Positions 9,189 to 18,060 of a stretch of 37,089 nt of DNA are shown here, piece after piece. This DNA comes from Nitrososphaeraceae archaeon (GTDB taxonomy: Archaea > Thermoproteota > Nitrososphaeria > Nitrososphaerales > Nitrososphaeraceae). The notes below the pieces were generated by a model that made no database searches, was not told where the DNA came from, and was given only the letters and a program-made list of their open reading frames with translations. The stretch lies in the NCBI GenBank assembly GCA_016782225.1, contig JADDOW010000082.1:1-37089 (forward strand), in the 5' to 3' direction. Positions within the stretch are counted from its first letter, which is position 1, and every line of letters begins with the position of its first letter. The position numbers and the translations under genes are program-made.

Positions 9189-9707
9189 ATGGCCAAAGAA
9201 TCAGGCATTGCCAAATCAATAGGAAAGCAGACAGAGAAGGATATGAAATCTGCAGATCAATTGCTGTACAATTATCTGAAGACAGGAAAGAAGGTTTCAA
9301 AGTCTGAAGCAGGTTATAGGGAACAACAACAACAAAACGAATACCTTGACCAAAAGAACAGTGAGCAGCAACCTTCTTGTGGCAAATGTAAGTTTAATTT
9401 GCCTGCTGAACAGATATGCCATATTGTAGAAGGCAATGTCAATAATGAGATGGGCATTTCAGAGCATTTTTCTCCAAAAGGTCATGGCATGTTACCGGGA
9501 GACATTGTCTGGGATTATGTGAAAAAAAGTGGGGTAAAATTAGATTATGATATAGGTTGGGTAATAAAAGAAGCTACAGAGGGTTTCAAATGCAAAGATT
9601 GCAAATATTATATGTATTCCCATAGATGCTTGCTGTTGAAAGGCAGATTGGAACCTGAAATGAGCTGTGCGTTTATTGTAAAAACTGGCAACGGAATTGA
9701 TGTATAA
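9189..9707 (+). CDS. hypothetical protein with two cysteine clusters
   Basis: I do not recognise this 172-residue family. The first 60 residues are polar, with a short helical stretch and a Gln run. Two cysteine modules follow: Cys64, Cys67 and Cys77, and then Cys135, Cys138, Cys147 and Cys160. Each opens with C-x2-C-K and each is followed by an aromatic/hydrophobic strand. They look like a duplicated metal-binding unit, with zinc or an iron-sulfur cluster both possible; the second has four cysteines and the first only three. There is no signal peptide or membrane segment. The ATG start follows a TATA-rich sequence. The gene converges on the helicase gene across a 389-base gap. Confidence 0.75.
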   Translation: MAKESGIAKSIGKQTEKDMKSADQLLYNYLKTGKKVSKSEAGYREQQQQNEYLDQKNSEQQPSCGKCKFNLPAEQICHIVEGNVNNEMGISEHFSPKGHGMLPGDIVWDYVKKSGVKLDYDIGWVIKEATEGFKCKDCKYYMYSHRCLLLKGRLEPEMSCAFIVKTGNGIDV

Positions 9708-10096
9708 TAGTTGGCATCCCAAAGTCATGTTTTCCATAAGAATAATTTAAGAATTAAAAATCCAGACATTGCACCTTGCACTTTGCGCTCGGGATACATC
9801 AAATTTGAGCATCAAACTCATTAACTTTTTAATCCTTGAATTTAAAAAAATCGCCCACAATACAACAAAACCCTGATACAATGTCAAACAAAGGCTGGAT
9901 GGCTTAACAATTTAATTAATATAGTAACTTTTTATTGAATGGGAAAAAAAGATATTTCCTAAAGCCGAATGCGCATAGAATAAAGATAAAATAATGATCT
10001 ATGACAACATCATGCTTGTTTTTGCAGAATCTAAAACAAGGATGGTAATGGAGAGTCGAAAAAGAATCTCCAAGACAAAACGGTGGATTCCAAGGG
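9708..10096. other. intergenic, convergent genes
   Basis: 389 bases between converging genes. A slightly more GC-rich patch near 9765-9805 was inspected and does not fold as a tRNA. A minus-strand T7 run at 9945-9951 could help terminate the helicase transcript. Confidence 0.4.
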
Positions 10097-12748
10097 TTAG
10101 GCTTTGCCATGATTCTTTTTTGCATTATCAATTATCCTTTCTGCCAATTGCTCTGATTCAAGAGCATGAGACACAGTCCGTTTGTTATATGGGTTTATAA
10201 GCTGTTTTATTGATTTGATTCCCGCATTTGCAAGGGATAACGATCTAATGCGACCGACTTCTCGTATCCTGCACAATTCCAAAAGGTCGTCTTTTACCAT
10301 TCCAGCGTCAATCCTTTTTGATAAAGTTAAAAGGATGTTGGTTATTTCAACAAACGATGTTGAATTTGGGGTTAAAATAACTTTAGCAATTCTTAATGTT
10401 GCACCTACTAACCAGTCCATATTTTCCTGAAGAGCTGCAAAATCCCCTCGCCCAAATCGAGGATATAAAGATTCAAAGTTTGCCCTATATTCGAGGTCAT
10501 CCATATTTATTTTATCATAAAATGCCATAGAAGTACAAAGACACTTTCGCTCATCCTCAGTCAGTTTTTGCTGCAGATACATTAACGGGTTCACCATTAT
10601 CTCCTCAATGTGATCTCTTGCAAATTCCATCTCATCTTCTTTTCTTTTTGTGGTCTTCCACAGATTTTGAAACTCCCTTGCATGCATTAGTGTATGAATA
10701 AAAGATAAGACGGTAATTTTTCTGGGAACACTCACTCTTAGGAAAAACCCTGAAGAATCAAACTTTGTCTTTGAGAAATAAGATTCTGATGCAAGGAGCA
10801 TATTACGTATAAGATACCCAGTGCGTGGATTCAAATAGAATCTTATTGTCTCATAACCAAGACTTGTAATGCAAAATGCAACGCCTGATTGGCTGTCTGG
10901 TTTACCATTATAATTTTTAGCAACTGTCTCCTCCCTTAAGGCATCCAGACCTTTTCCAATAGTCCTGTTATTTGCATCATTGCCCTGTTTGTCATGTTCG
11001 TTGCAAATGGAAATCATATCCATATTGAGTAACTGCTTTAGGTAACTGCGGACATCGATTTTAAATCCACAGGAAAAATAAAAACTGTTTCTAAAAAAAT
11101 CATCAATATCTTTGATAGTCGTATATTTTTGTCCTTTATCGGCATTTCTTTTTATTATTGATAATGTTTGGAACACAAGGGTATCGAGTGTAAATTGACT
11201 TTCCACCTTTTCTAAAGGTCTTGAGATAAACTGAATAGCGGATGTTATTGAGGAGGCCATAATCAATGCTCTTCCTCGCGTTTCAAACCCAGGCCTACCC
11301 GCTCTCCCACATCCATTTAGAAAATCCCTTTTTGTCATCATCTGTTTGCTGACACCGTTCCAAAATGACAGTGAATCAAAAATCACCAATGTCGCAGGCA
11401 GATTGACTCCGGCAATAAGGGTAGTCGTGCTCAATAGAATTTTAATCTTACCGGACTTGTAGGCGTCTTCGACCAACTTCCTTTTCTGCAAATCAAGACC
11501 GGCATGATGAAAAGCTACACCATTAATCATAGCAGCGACTAGCTTTTCATCCTTTGATTTCATTTTTGAAATATAATTATTCTCAATTTCTTTGACATCA
11601 AATGCAGAAAGATAGTTGTAAAAATTCTTTGAGTTATGCATGGAAAACGCCAATTTAGAGGCAATAGACTCTGCGCTAGCCCTATCCGTGGTAAAGATTA
11701 GAATTTGGCCGTTTTCCTTAATTGTTTGCTCTGACAAAAACCACAATGGATTTTCAACGTTATCTGCCCTCTGAGTAAAGTGTAAATTTTTGTAAACAGC
11801 ATGAAACAGCAATGTTTCATGGCCCCTTCTTCCAAGAGAATCCATATTTTTGCCAGAGACCAAATCAACAGAATTGTTATTATTGGAGGAGGCGGAGGCA
11901 GGTGTGGTTAATTCCTCGCCCTTAGAATGATTTTTCAAGCCAAATCTGTAAATAGAATCATTAATTGCATTGAGACTCCCATATTTTACAAAAAGCTCTC
12001 GGGGTTTCAAAGTGATGTTGGGTATTTTGGATTCAAGGGAATCCATTAGAGATTTGTCAGCAATGCTATTTTTCCTGTTGCCTCCGCCACCGCCACCACC
12101 ACCATAGATAGCAAAACCAACTTCTAAATCAACAGGCCGCCAATTGCTAGTGCCATATTTTGCATTGATCCACTTTGCCACATTCTCCACATTTGGCAGA
12201 ACTGCACTTAGCATGAGGATTCTAATTTTTTTATCAAAAAGGGTTATGACTTTTGTAATGGATGATTCAAGTGTTGGACCCCTCTCGGTATCACTTATCA
12301 TGTGCGCCTCATCTACTACCAGCAATCCCATCTTTCTTAACCAGCCATGAACAAATCGAGCATTATTTAACACTGAATCAAACTTTTCATAGGTCATCGA
12401 AATTATATTAAATTTTGAGTAATCAATATTGTCTTTTGTCTCATCAGGATTTGCAGAAGATACACATTTCCACCCATATTTGTTGTAATACTCAAAGTCG
12501 TTTCTTTTTTCTTCTGCTATTGCTTTATAAGGAGAAATATATACTACTTTTTGCCCTTTCTTCAGAGCATCAACAATGCGCAGTTGTGCGAGTGCCGTTT
12601 TTCCAGTTCCTGTATTTGTGGCGACGATATAATTAAAGGAATAATTGGTAAAGTCTTTATCCAGTATGTCTTTTTGGGCACCATTAAAATCGGAAAAGCC
12701 GTCTACAGAAATCAGATAATCTATGGCCTCAGGATGAATAGTTTGCAT
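10097..12748 (-). CDS. Ski2/Hel308-like superfamily 2 DNA/RNA helicase
   Basis: An 883-residue SF2 helicase with motifs in order: Q-motif Gln25, Walker A TNTGTGKT (Lys50), DEAH at 146-149, motif III LSAVLPN, motif IV LIFTTDRA, motif V TTTLIAGVNLPA and motif VI GCGRAGRPG. Near the C-terminus RIREVGRIRSLSLANAGI is a helix-hairpin-helix as in Hel308. Hel308 proteins act at stalled forks, while Ski2 relatives act on RNA. The family call is firm but the substrate is not. It is longer than typical Hel308 (about 700-750 residues), mainly through a low-complexity insert of about 100 residues between motifs III and IV that includes eight consecutive glycines and an Asn run. The ATG start is clear. Confidence 0.9.
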   Translation of the reverse strand: MQTIHPEAIDYLISVDGFSDFNGAQKDILDKDFTNYSFNYIVATNTGTGKTALAQLRIVDALKKGQKVVYISPYKAIAEEKRNDFEYYNKYGWKCVSSANPDETKDNIDYSKFNIISMTYEKFDSVLNNARFVHGWLRKMGLLVVDEAHMISDTERGPTLESSITKVITLFDKKIRILMLSAVLPNVENVAKWINAKYGTSNWRPVDLEVGFAIYGGGGGGGGNRKNSIADKSLMDSLESKIPNITLKPRELFVKYGSLNAINDSIYRFGLKNHSKGEELTTPASASSNNNNSVDLVSGKNMDSLGRRGHETLLFHAVYKNLHFTQRADNVENPLWFLSEQTIKENGQILIFTTDRASAESIASKLAFSMHNSKNFYNYLSAFDVKEIENNYISKMKSKDEKLVAAMINGVAFHHAGLDLQKRKLVEDAYKSGKIKILLSTTTLIAGVNLPATLVIFDSLSFWNGVSKQMMTKRDFLNGCGRAGRPGFETRGRALIMASSITSAIQFISRPLEKVESQFTLDTLVFQTLSIIKRNADKGQKYTTIKDIDDFFRNSFYFSCGFKIDVRSYLKQLLNMDMISICNEHDKQGNDANNRTIGKGLDALREETVAKNYNGKPDSQSGVAFCITSLGYETIRFYLNPRTGYLIRNMLLASESYFSKTKFDSSGFFLRVSVPRKITVLSFIHTLMHAREFQNLWKTTKRKEDEMEFARDHIEEIMVNPLMYLQQKLTEDERKCLCTSMAFYDKINMDDLEYRANFESLYPRFGRGDFAALQENMDWLVGATLRIAKVILTPNSTSFVEITNILLTLSKRIDAGMVKDDLLELCRIREVGRIRSLSLANAGIKSIKQLINPYNKRTVSHALESEQLAERIIDNAKKNHGKA
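12080..12103 (-). repeat. glycine-codon microsatellite in helicase gene
   Basis: Eight consecutive GGN codons encode a Gly8 run within the helicase insert. Such a trinucleotide tract can change length without breaking the frame. Confidence 0.7.
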
Positions 12749-12945
12749 ATAAAAAGATCTATAAGATTATGCCAATACACATTTTTTAGTTTAATGCAAC
12801 ACTTGCTTTTAGTTTTATTTTTATCTTGATTTTAAGACAGATAGCAAAATACTGACACACATAATCAAAGGGCACACACCGTGTTTCTTCACTATGTGTG
12901 GAACTAACAAGAATCTAGATAATCATTAGGCAAGTTATGCCAGGA

Positions 12946-13788
12946 CTATGGTGTTTCTTTTGGTTTGTTTAGCTGGCGTCTAAAAATAGCTCCAACCATT
13001 GGATTTATAATATATGGCATTGTGTGTTTTAGCCAAACACCCATCCTCACATAAAAAGGAACTATTATCTCAAGGCGATGTGAGTTTGCGGCAGCAAGAA
13101 TAGATTCCGACACCTTTTCCGGTTTAAGCATAAAGCCAGTGTAGTTAGGGACACGATCTTTAAATGACGCATTGCTAAAAAAGTCAGTCTTTACCCCAAT
13201 AGGGCTCACCACAGTTATGCCTACACCAGTTCCATGCAATTCATGATGCAACGATTCAGAGAATCCCAGCATTGCATATTTTGAGGCACAGTACGCAGCT
13301 AGACCAGCTACACCAAAACTAGCAGCAACTGAAGCAACATTAACTATATGTCCCGATCTTCTTGAGATCATGGAATCCAAAAATAGTTTTGTGCAGTATA
13401 TCATACCCATATAATTTGTGAACGTAATTGATTCGATGTCTTCAATGCTTTGGTCTTGCACCCTACCGAGGAGTCCAAAACCGGCATTATTAACCAAAAT
13501 ATCGATAAACCCAAGTTTTTCAAGCAGTTCCCTCCCCATTTTAACAACTTCCACCTTTTTTGAAATGTCACAGAGATAGACAACTATTTTAGATGGAAAG
13601 TTTATTTTTAGGTATTTTTCCAGATCTTCCAATTTTGATTTAGACCTAGCCACCAAAATGATAGTTTTTGCGCCATTCCTTGCAAAATCAATTGCGGTTT
13701 GCCTTCCAATTCCAGAGGAAGCGCCTGTTATCAGTACAACCTTTCCTTTGAATTTGTTTCTGTTACTACTTTTATTTTTTATATTCAA
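12946..13788 (-). CDS. short-chain dehydrogenase/reductase
   Basis: A 280-residue classical SDR with a Rossmann fold. TGASSGIG near residue 20 binds NAD(P)H, NNAG near 100 is the structural motif, and Ser (NVASVAASFG) with Tyr and Lys in YCASK forms the active site. The C-terminal part (a KPEKVSESILAA helix, then a hydrophobic, basic tail) resembles DltE/YqjQ-like and 3-ketodihydrosphingosine-reductase-like members, so a lipid or ketone substrate is possible but not shown. The start is a TTG at 13788; no in-frame ATG precedes the Rossmann motif. The gene lies 197 bases upstream of the helicase start on the same strand and may have its own promoter. Confidence 0.9.
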   Translation of the reverse strand: MNIKNKSSNRNKFKGKVVLITGASSGIGRQTAIDFARNGAKTIILVARSKSKLEDLEKYLKINFPSKIVVYLCDISKKVEVVKMGRELLEKLGFIDILVNNAGFGLLGRVQDQSIEDIESITFTNYMGMIYCTKLFLDSMISRRSGHIVNVASVAASFGVAGLAAYCASKYAMLGFSESLHHELHGTGVGITVVSPIGVKTDFFSNASFKDRVPNYTGFMLKPEKVSESILAAANSHRLEIIVPFYVRMGVWLKHTMPYIINPMVGAIFRRQLNKPKETP

Positions 13789-14094
13789 ACGAGTGCAACC
13801 CAGTATACAGAAAAAAGAATAATCCCTGTCTATATCTTTGTTTTTTAAAACTCTAAATCAATAATTATTACACATATGCGAAAATACCTCATCCTCATTA
13901 TCGAAGTTGACGCACAACCGGCATAAGAGTAGCCAACAATGCCTCAGGCCACTGTATGTCAGTCATCAGCAAACAGAAATTGGTTAAATAAAACATTATC
14001 TTGGCATTCATCAAATCGGCGTTAATTTTATCTCTTGCCGTATTCTAAACCAATAGAATGCAAAATCACGGTGTTTGCATTAGTAGGTGATCTT
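13789..14094. other. intergenic region
   Basis: 306 bases between the leftward rhodanese and dehydrogenase genes. Nothing coding or structured was recognised beyond an AT-rich patch at 13835-13870, a candidate promoter for the dehydrogenase gene. Confidence 0.35.
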
Positions 14095-14895
14095 TTATCT
14101 TAGCGGATTGCGTCGTTGGGCCCAGTCTATAATTGAACCGTCATACACACGTACATTATCAAATCCTGCCTGCTTTAATTGCAAATATTTGTGAGACGCC
14201 CTCATTCCAGCATGGCAATAGCAAATAACTTCCTTATCTGCGGTAATGCCTTTTTCTTCAAAATCTTTTCGTAATGCCTCTTTATCTTTAATCATTTGCC
14301 CATGATCGCCTAATCCTTCTTCCCAGTTGTGCAAAATTGATCCCGGAATCCTTGCCTGAAAATGCTCTTGGGGCGTCCTTGCATCAACTATTACAACATT
14401 TTGGTCATTTTGTTTTTCCTTTATCGTCTGGTCATCTGCTCTTGTTGCATGGTTTATTTTTGCGACAAATTTGGTATCCACGTTTATTGACAAATCTTTA
14501 GTTTTGGAATTGTGGGTAGTAGCATCAGTAGTAATTGGTAATCCTGCTTTTTGCCATTGGTTGTATCCTATATCTAAAAGTTTTACATCCGTGTGTCCAT
14601 AGTATATCAAGGTCCAAACTATTCTTGCAGCAGATGGGTCTGGATATTCACCATAGACTACAACAGTCTTAGAATCATCAATACCAAGACTGCTAAAGAC
14701 CTTTTCTGCTGTTTGAGGGTTTATAACCAGATTAGAACCATTGTCGTCTATAAAAACAACCTGTTCAACATTTAGAGGTGTGGCATTTTTAATGTGTCCA
14801 AATCTGTAAGGCATCAGCCCCCTTCCATCCATAATTACAACATTTGGGTCATTCAAATGGGATAAGAGCCAATTAGCATCCACAGTTATCATCAT
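14095..14895 (-). CDS. sulfurtransferase with two rhodanese domains
   Basis: A 266-residue protein with tandem rhodanese domains, the arrangement of thiosulfate and 3-mercaptopyruvate sulfurtransferases. The N-terminal domain (VVIMDGRGLMPYRFGHIKNA) is inactive by family rule. The C-terminal domain has DARTPQEHFQARIPGS and the active-site loop C-H-A-G-M-R with the persulfide-carrying cysteine at residue 227. That loop differs from the CRKGVT of rhodanese and CGSGVT of mercaptopyruvate sulfurtransferase, so donor preference is uncertain. The likely role is moving sulfane sulfur to cyanide, thiols or cofactor-assembly enzymes in the cytoplasm. ATG ATG start, divergent from the XPD-like helicase. 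Confidence 0.9.
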   Translation of the reverse strand: MMITVDANWLLSHLNDPNVVIMDGRGLMPYRFGHIKNATPLNVEQVVFIDDNGSNLVINPQTAEKVFSSLGIDDSKTVVVYGEYPDPSAARIVWTLIYYGHTDVKLLDIGYNQWQKAGLPITTDATTHNSKTKDLSINVDTKFVAKINHATRADDQTIKEKQNDQNVVIVDARTPQEHFQARIPGSILHNWEEGLGDHGQMIKDKEALRKDFEEKGITADKEVICYCHAGMRASHKYLQLKQAGFDNVRVYDGSIIDWAQRRNPLR

Positions 14896-15067
14896 CTAAA
14901 GAGAATCAGATGCAGTATTATGTAAACGTATTATATCCTTTTAGACTTTATAGAAATCATAATACATAGGAAGGTGCCCTTAGATTAACAAACTGCCCCA
15001 ATCGACAAATAAAATTGAATTCTTAAAGAATTTTCCATTTTCTACCCTGAGAATCAGTCAGGAAAAG
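14896..15067. promoter_or_regulatory. divergent promoter region, rhodanese and XPD-like helicase
   Basis: This stretch contains TATA-like sequences (14929-14936 and 14947-14953). Its right part is translatable without stops from 14963 in the helicase frame. It encodes an FPF...R..Q segment that resembles the start of Rad3-family helicases, so it may be partly coding (see findings). Confidence 0.4.
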
Positions 15068-16963
15068 GTGTTAGACGACATATGCAATGCCTTTAATTCC
15101 GGCTATAAATATATCATTCTGGAAGCACCTGCGGGCTTTGGAAAAAGCCCTGTAGCGATAGCAACAGCTTTGAGTTTAGGGTCAAGTTACATTTGCACTG
15201 CTACCAAGGATTTACAAACCCAATATTCAAAAGATTTTCCATACATAAATGTAGCAAAGGGAAAAAACAATTTCCCATGTCTGGTAAAACAGGATTTTAT
15301 AAGAGATGGCACATACCGGTGTGGGATTTGTGTTTCGGATAATCCAGATGAATGTTATCATACAACAGTAGAGTACGGGCCCTGCGTAACAGATGATTCA
15401 TTCAAATCAAATGGCTGCAAATATAGAACATTTGCAAAAGATTACGAAATAATCAATAGGGGAACAAAAGAGGAACATGCAGATATCCCTAACGAACAAA
15501 AACAACACTATCAAAAGGAATACCGCCAATGGCTGCCAATAAAAAATCTTAAAGAACAAAAAAAGGAGTGGAGGCCATGTGGATACTTTGATCAGCTAAA
15601 CGTTGCATTAGCCTCCAGCCATTCCATATTCAATTATTCCATTTTCTTGGCGCTTGTTTCACACAATAAAAGTTTTCATGAAAGAGATCTGCTGATACTG
15701 GATGAGGGGCATCTGTTAGAAACAGAAATTGTAAAGTTTAGAGGGTTAGCAATATCCAAAAGAAGGTGGAGAAAATACATCGGCAATTTTGAAATTATCG
15801 ATTATGGGTACGACAGCATAGAAAGATGGGTTGATTTTCTGATAGATCTAGAGTCAAAAACGCTTGGGCTAATTGGCAATAGATCTTTAGCAGAATCTCT
15901 GATGATTGAAAGAAATGTCAGATTCGATTACTGTAAAGGGAAAATCAGCTGCAATAAGGAGGGCAATAAAGAAATCAGAAAGAAATTGGTTTCTGCGTCT
16001 GATTTGTTTGACAGTGACGAGGAAATTGCAAAAAAATACGATAACGAAAGCACCGTGCCAAACAAATTAACGAACTTTGGTAGTGAGCTTTCTGTGGACA
16101 TCATCAGGGATACCGAAAGACTTACAAGAACTATAAACAGCATCCTCGCAAATCCAAATAATTGGATAGTCTCTGAAATAAGAAAGGAAGATTACAAAGT
16201 AGTTAGAGTGGAGTTTAAACCTTTGGATATCGCACCCTATTGCAAATTTGTATTTGGAAAAGCCTCAAAAACATTGATAATGAGTGCAACGATATTAAAC
16301 CACAAAACATTTTGTAGAAGTGTTGGCATCAATCCCGACGAGGCAAAATACATACAAATACAATCAGACTTTCCAATTAAAAATAGGCCTATACACCCTC
16401 TGGATATTGCGTATCTTAATTACAGCAACCTGCAATCTAGTGATGTGATCTTTCGTATCGCAAAAACTGTCGACAATTTAATGTTTGTCCACAAGAATGA
16501 TAAGGGGATAATTCACACATCGTCATACGAACAGCTTAGATTCATCAAAGAAAACATATCACAAGAAAATGCAAGAAGGTTGTTGGTAACGGATCCAGAA
16601 ATACAAAGAGATGAGGTTCTTTTCCAACACATGTCCACACAAAAACCAACCGTTCTCATCTCACCATCTTTGCATACAGGTCTTGATTTAAGGGACAATC
16701 TCTCAAGGTTTCAAATAATAACAAAGGTGCCTTATCCAAATAAAAGCGACAGATGGATCAATGCAAAAAGAAAAGAAAACGAAGAGTGGTACTATTGGCA
16801 GACAGCGTTAAAGCTAATACAGGCATATGGCAGGTCCGTCAGGTCAAAAGAAGATTGGGCAAAGACATATGTATTAGATTCTGCATTTGGTTATTTTGTA
16901 AAAAAGAACCAAAACATTCTACCTAGTTGGTTTATTAATGCAATCAAAAGCAGGAATAAATGA
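15068..16963 (+). CDS. XPD/DinG-like (Rad3 family) helicase
   Basis: At least 631 residues of a superfamily 2 helicase. Motifs are Walker A APAGFGKS (Lys26), DEGH in LILDEGHLLE, motif V-like TGLDLRDNLSRFQ and motif VI QAYGRSVRS. Between motif I and the DEGH box lies a cysteine-rich insert (FPC, CGIC, DECY, GPC, GCKYR, RPCGYF) where Rad3/XPD/DinG enzymes hold a 4Fe-4S cluster, so a 5'-3' DNA helicase with an Fe-S pin is likely. The GTG at 15068 is the only standard start before motif I, but the same frame continues open upstream to 14963 with family-like residues, so the true N-terminus may be longer. It is divergent from the rhodanese gene. Confidence 0.85.
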   Translation: MLDDICNAFNSGYKYIILEAPAGFGKSPVAIATALSLGSSYICTATKDLQTQYSKDFPYINVAKGKNNFPCLVKQDFIRDGTYRCGICVSDNPDECYHTTVEYGPCVTDDSFKSNGCKYRTFAKDYEIINRGTKEEHADIPNEQKQHYQKEYRQWLPIKNLKEQKKEWRPCGYFDQLNVALASSHSIFNYSIFLALVSHNKSFHERDLLILDEGHLLETEIVKFRGLAISKRRWRKYIGNFEIIDYGYDSIERWVDFLIDLESKTLGLIGNRSLAESLMIERNVRFDYCKGKISCNKEGNKEIRKKLVSASDLFDSDEEIAKKYDNESTVPNKLTNFGSELSVDIIRDTERLTRTINSILANPNNWIVSEIRKEDYKVVRVEFKPLDIAPYCKFVFGKASKTLIMSATILNHKTFCRSVGINPDEAKYIQIQSDFPIKNRPIHPLDIAYLNYSNLQSSDVIFRIAKTVDNLMFVHKNDKGIIHTSSYEQLRFIKENISQENARRLLVTDPEIQRDEVLFQHMSTQKPTVLISPSLHTGLDLRDNLSRFQIITKVPYPNKSDRWINAKRKENEEWYYWQTALKLIQAYGRSVRSKEDWAKTYVLDSAFGYFVKKNQNILPSWFINAIKSRNK

Positions 16964-17308
16964 ATTCGTGTTTATTTTTGCATCCCAATGTCAATTTTAG
17001 GAGCCAAAATGCACAGGCAATGTAGTTAGCCAACAGAATGTCATTTATGCAGCAAGATGGACTTTTATATGAAATGTATCTTAATTTGGGCGGGTCAAGA
17101 TTGTTTTATCCACATATCTAATGGGCGCTAAAAATAACACGCAGGCAAAAACATCCACTTTACAAACATAATATCAAACAACCAATCAATAATCAATTAA
17201 TCAACAGACACAAAAAAAAACACATATACAAAAGAATAAAGTTTAACTGCACTTTCTTATCATCTTGATCAAATAATTTTTAATCAATAATTTCATATTA
17301 TAACAATA
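16964..17308. other. intergenic region
   Basis: 345 AT-rich bases. It holds an A-rich stretch (17211-17225) and a plausible TATA region (17270-17285) for the next gene. No coding frame or RNA was recognised. Confidence 0.4.
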
Positions 17309-17668
17309 ATGAAACAGCAATCAAACATACCAGAACAATCCAAATCGTATATTGCAATAATATTACCCTATAAAGTCAAAGATACAAAGTTTAAGCCCAT
17401 CCCAATAGAATACATTAGTGGAGATAGTAAAGAGGAAGTATGCATAATTAATGAGACTCTTAAAATAGACTCTACTGGAATTACCACAGAGGAGATAATT
17501 AAGGACTTTACAAAAAAGTTTTTAGACAATTGGAATAGATTCCAAAATAATGAGCCGGTCAAAAACTATCTATACATAAACGCTCCAGATATTTCACCAG
17601 ACGATTATCTGGAACTTAAAAGAAGGTATGATGATCTTGTTGAGAAACAAATAGGATTGCAGGACTAA
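17309..17668 (+). CDS. hypothetical protein, 119 residues
   Basis: I do not recognise this family. The protein is soluble, acidic-to-neutral and without cysteines apart from one in the middle. It has predicted strand (SYIAIILPYKV) followed by an alpha-helical C-terminal half (EEIIKDFTKKFLDNWNRFQ, then PDDYLELKRRYDDLVEKQ). It has a clear ATG, a stop followed by a strong T-run terminator, and codon use like its neighbours, which supports a real gene. It is monocistronic, with wide gaps on both sides. Confidence 0.6.
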   Translation: MKQQSNIPEQSKSYIAIILPYKVKDTKFKPIPIEYISGDSKEEVCIINETLKIDSTGITTEEIIKDFTKKFLDNWNRFQNNEPVKNYLYINAPDISPDDYLELKRRYDDLVEKQIGLQD

Positions 17669-17694
17669 TTATAGCTAAAAAAATAAACAGGCTG

Positions 17695-17717
17695 TTTTAC
17701 TTTTTTTATGTTTTTTT
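17695..17717 (+). terminator. T-run terminator
   Basis: Two runs of seven T or more, split by ATG, begin 27 bases after the stop of the 119-residue gene. This is the form expected of an archaeal intrinsic terminator. Confidence 0.5.
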
Positions 17718-18000
17718 GAAAGGATGTATCTATCTTATCAAATCGTTTTTTATCGCCCTATAAAGTGATTTGTGCAGAAGACGGCATGGTTTGATTGAAT
17801 ATAGCCACAGTCTCAATTCCCTCGTAATTTGCCAATCTTATAAAAGAACATTCAAAAAACATTGTAAACAGTCAATCCATAATAAACCCCATGAATTACA
17901 TTATTGAAACTATCGAGAGACCAGTATCGTTTTTAGTAAAAGAAAAAGCGGATCTTTTAATATCAGAGTGATTCTGACAGGCACAATTGCTAGTTTTTAA

Positions 18001-18045
18001 TATAAAAAAAATGATTAAAGTTATTAGATTAAATAAAAATTAAAG
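18001..18045 (-). terminator. T-rich terminator of the coiled-coil gene
   Basis: On the minus strand, downstream of the stop at 18061, this stretch contains T5 and T7-8 runs in otherwise A/T sequence. Confidence 0.35.
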
Positions 18046-18060
18046 TATTTTTTACTCTTA

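Larger units (their letters stand above)
17669..18060. other. intergenic, convergent genes
   Basis: 392 bases between two converging genes. They hold T runs at the left for the rightward gene and minus-strand T runs (18001-18045) for the leftward coiled-coil gene. Nothing coding was seen. Confidence 0.45.

Noticed and set aside
9765-9805. GC-richer patch as a small RNA gene
   Set aside because: No tRNA fold or stable hairpin with a T run could be drawn.
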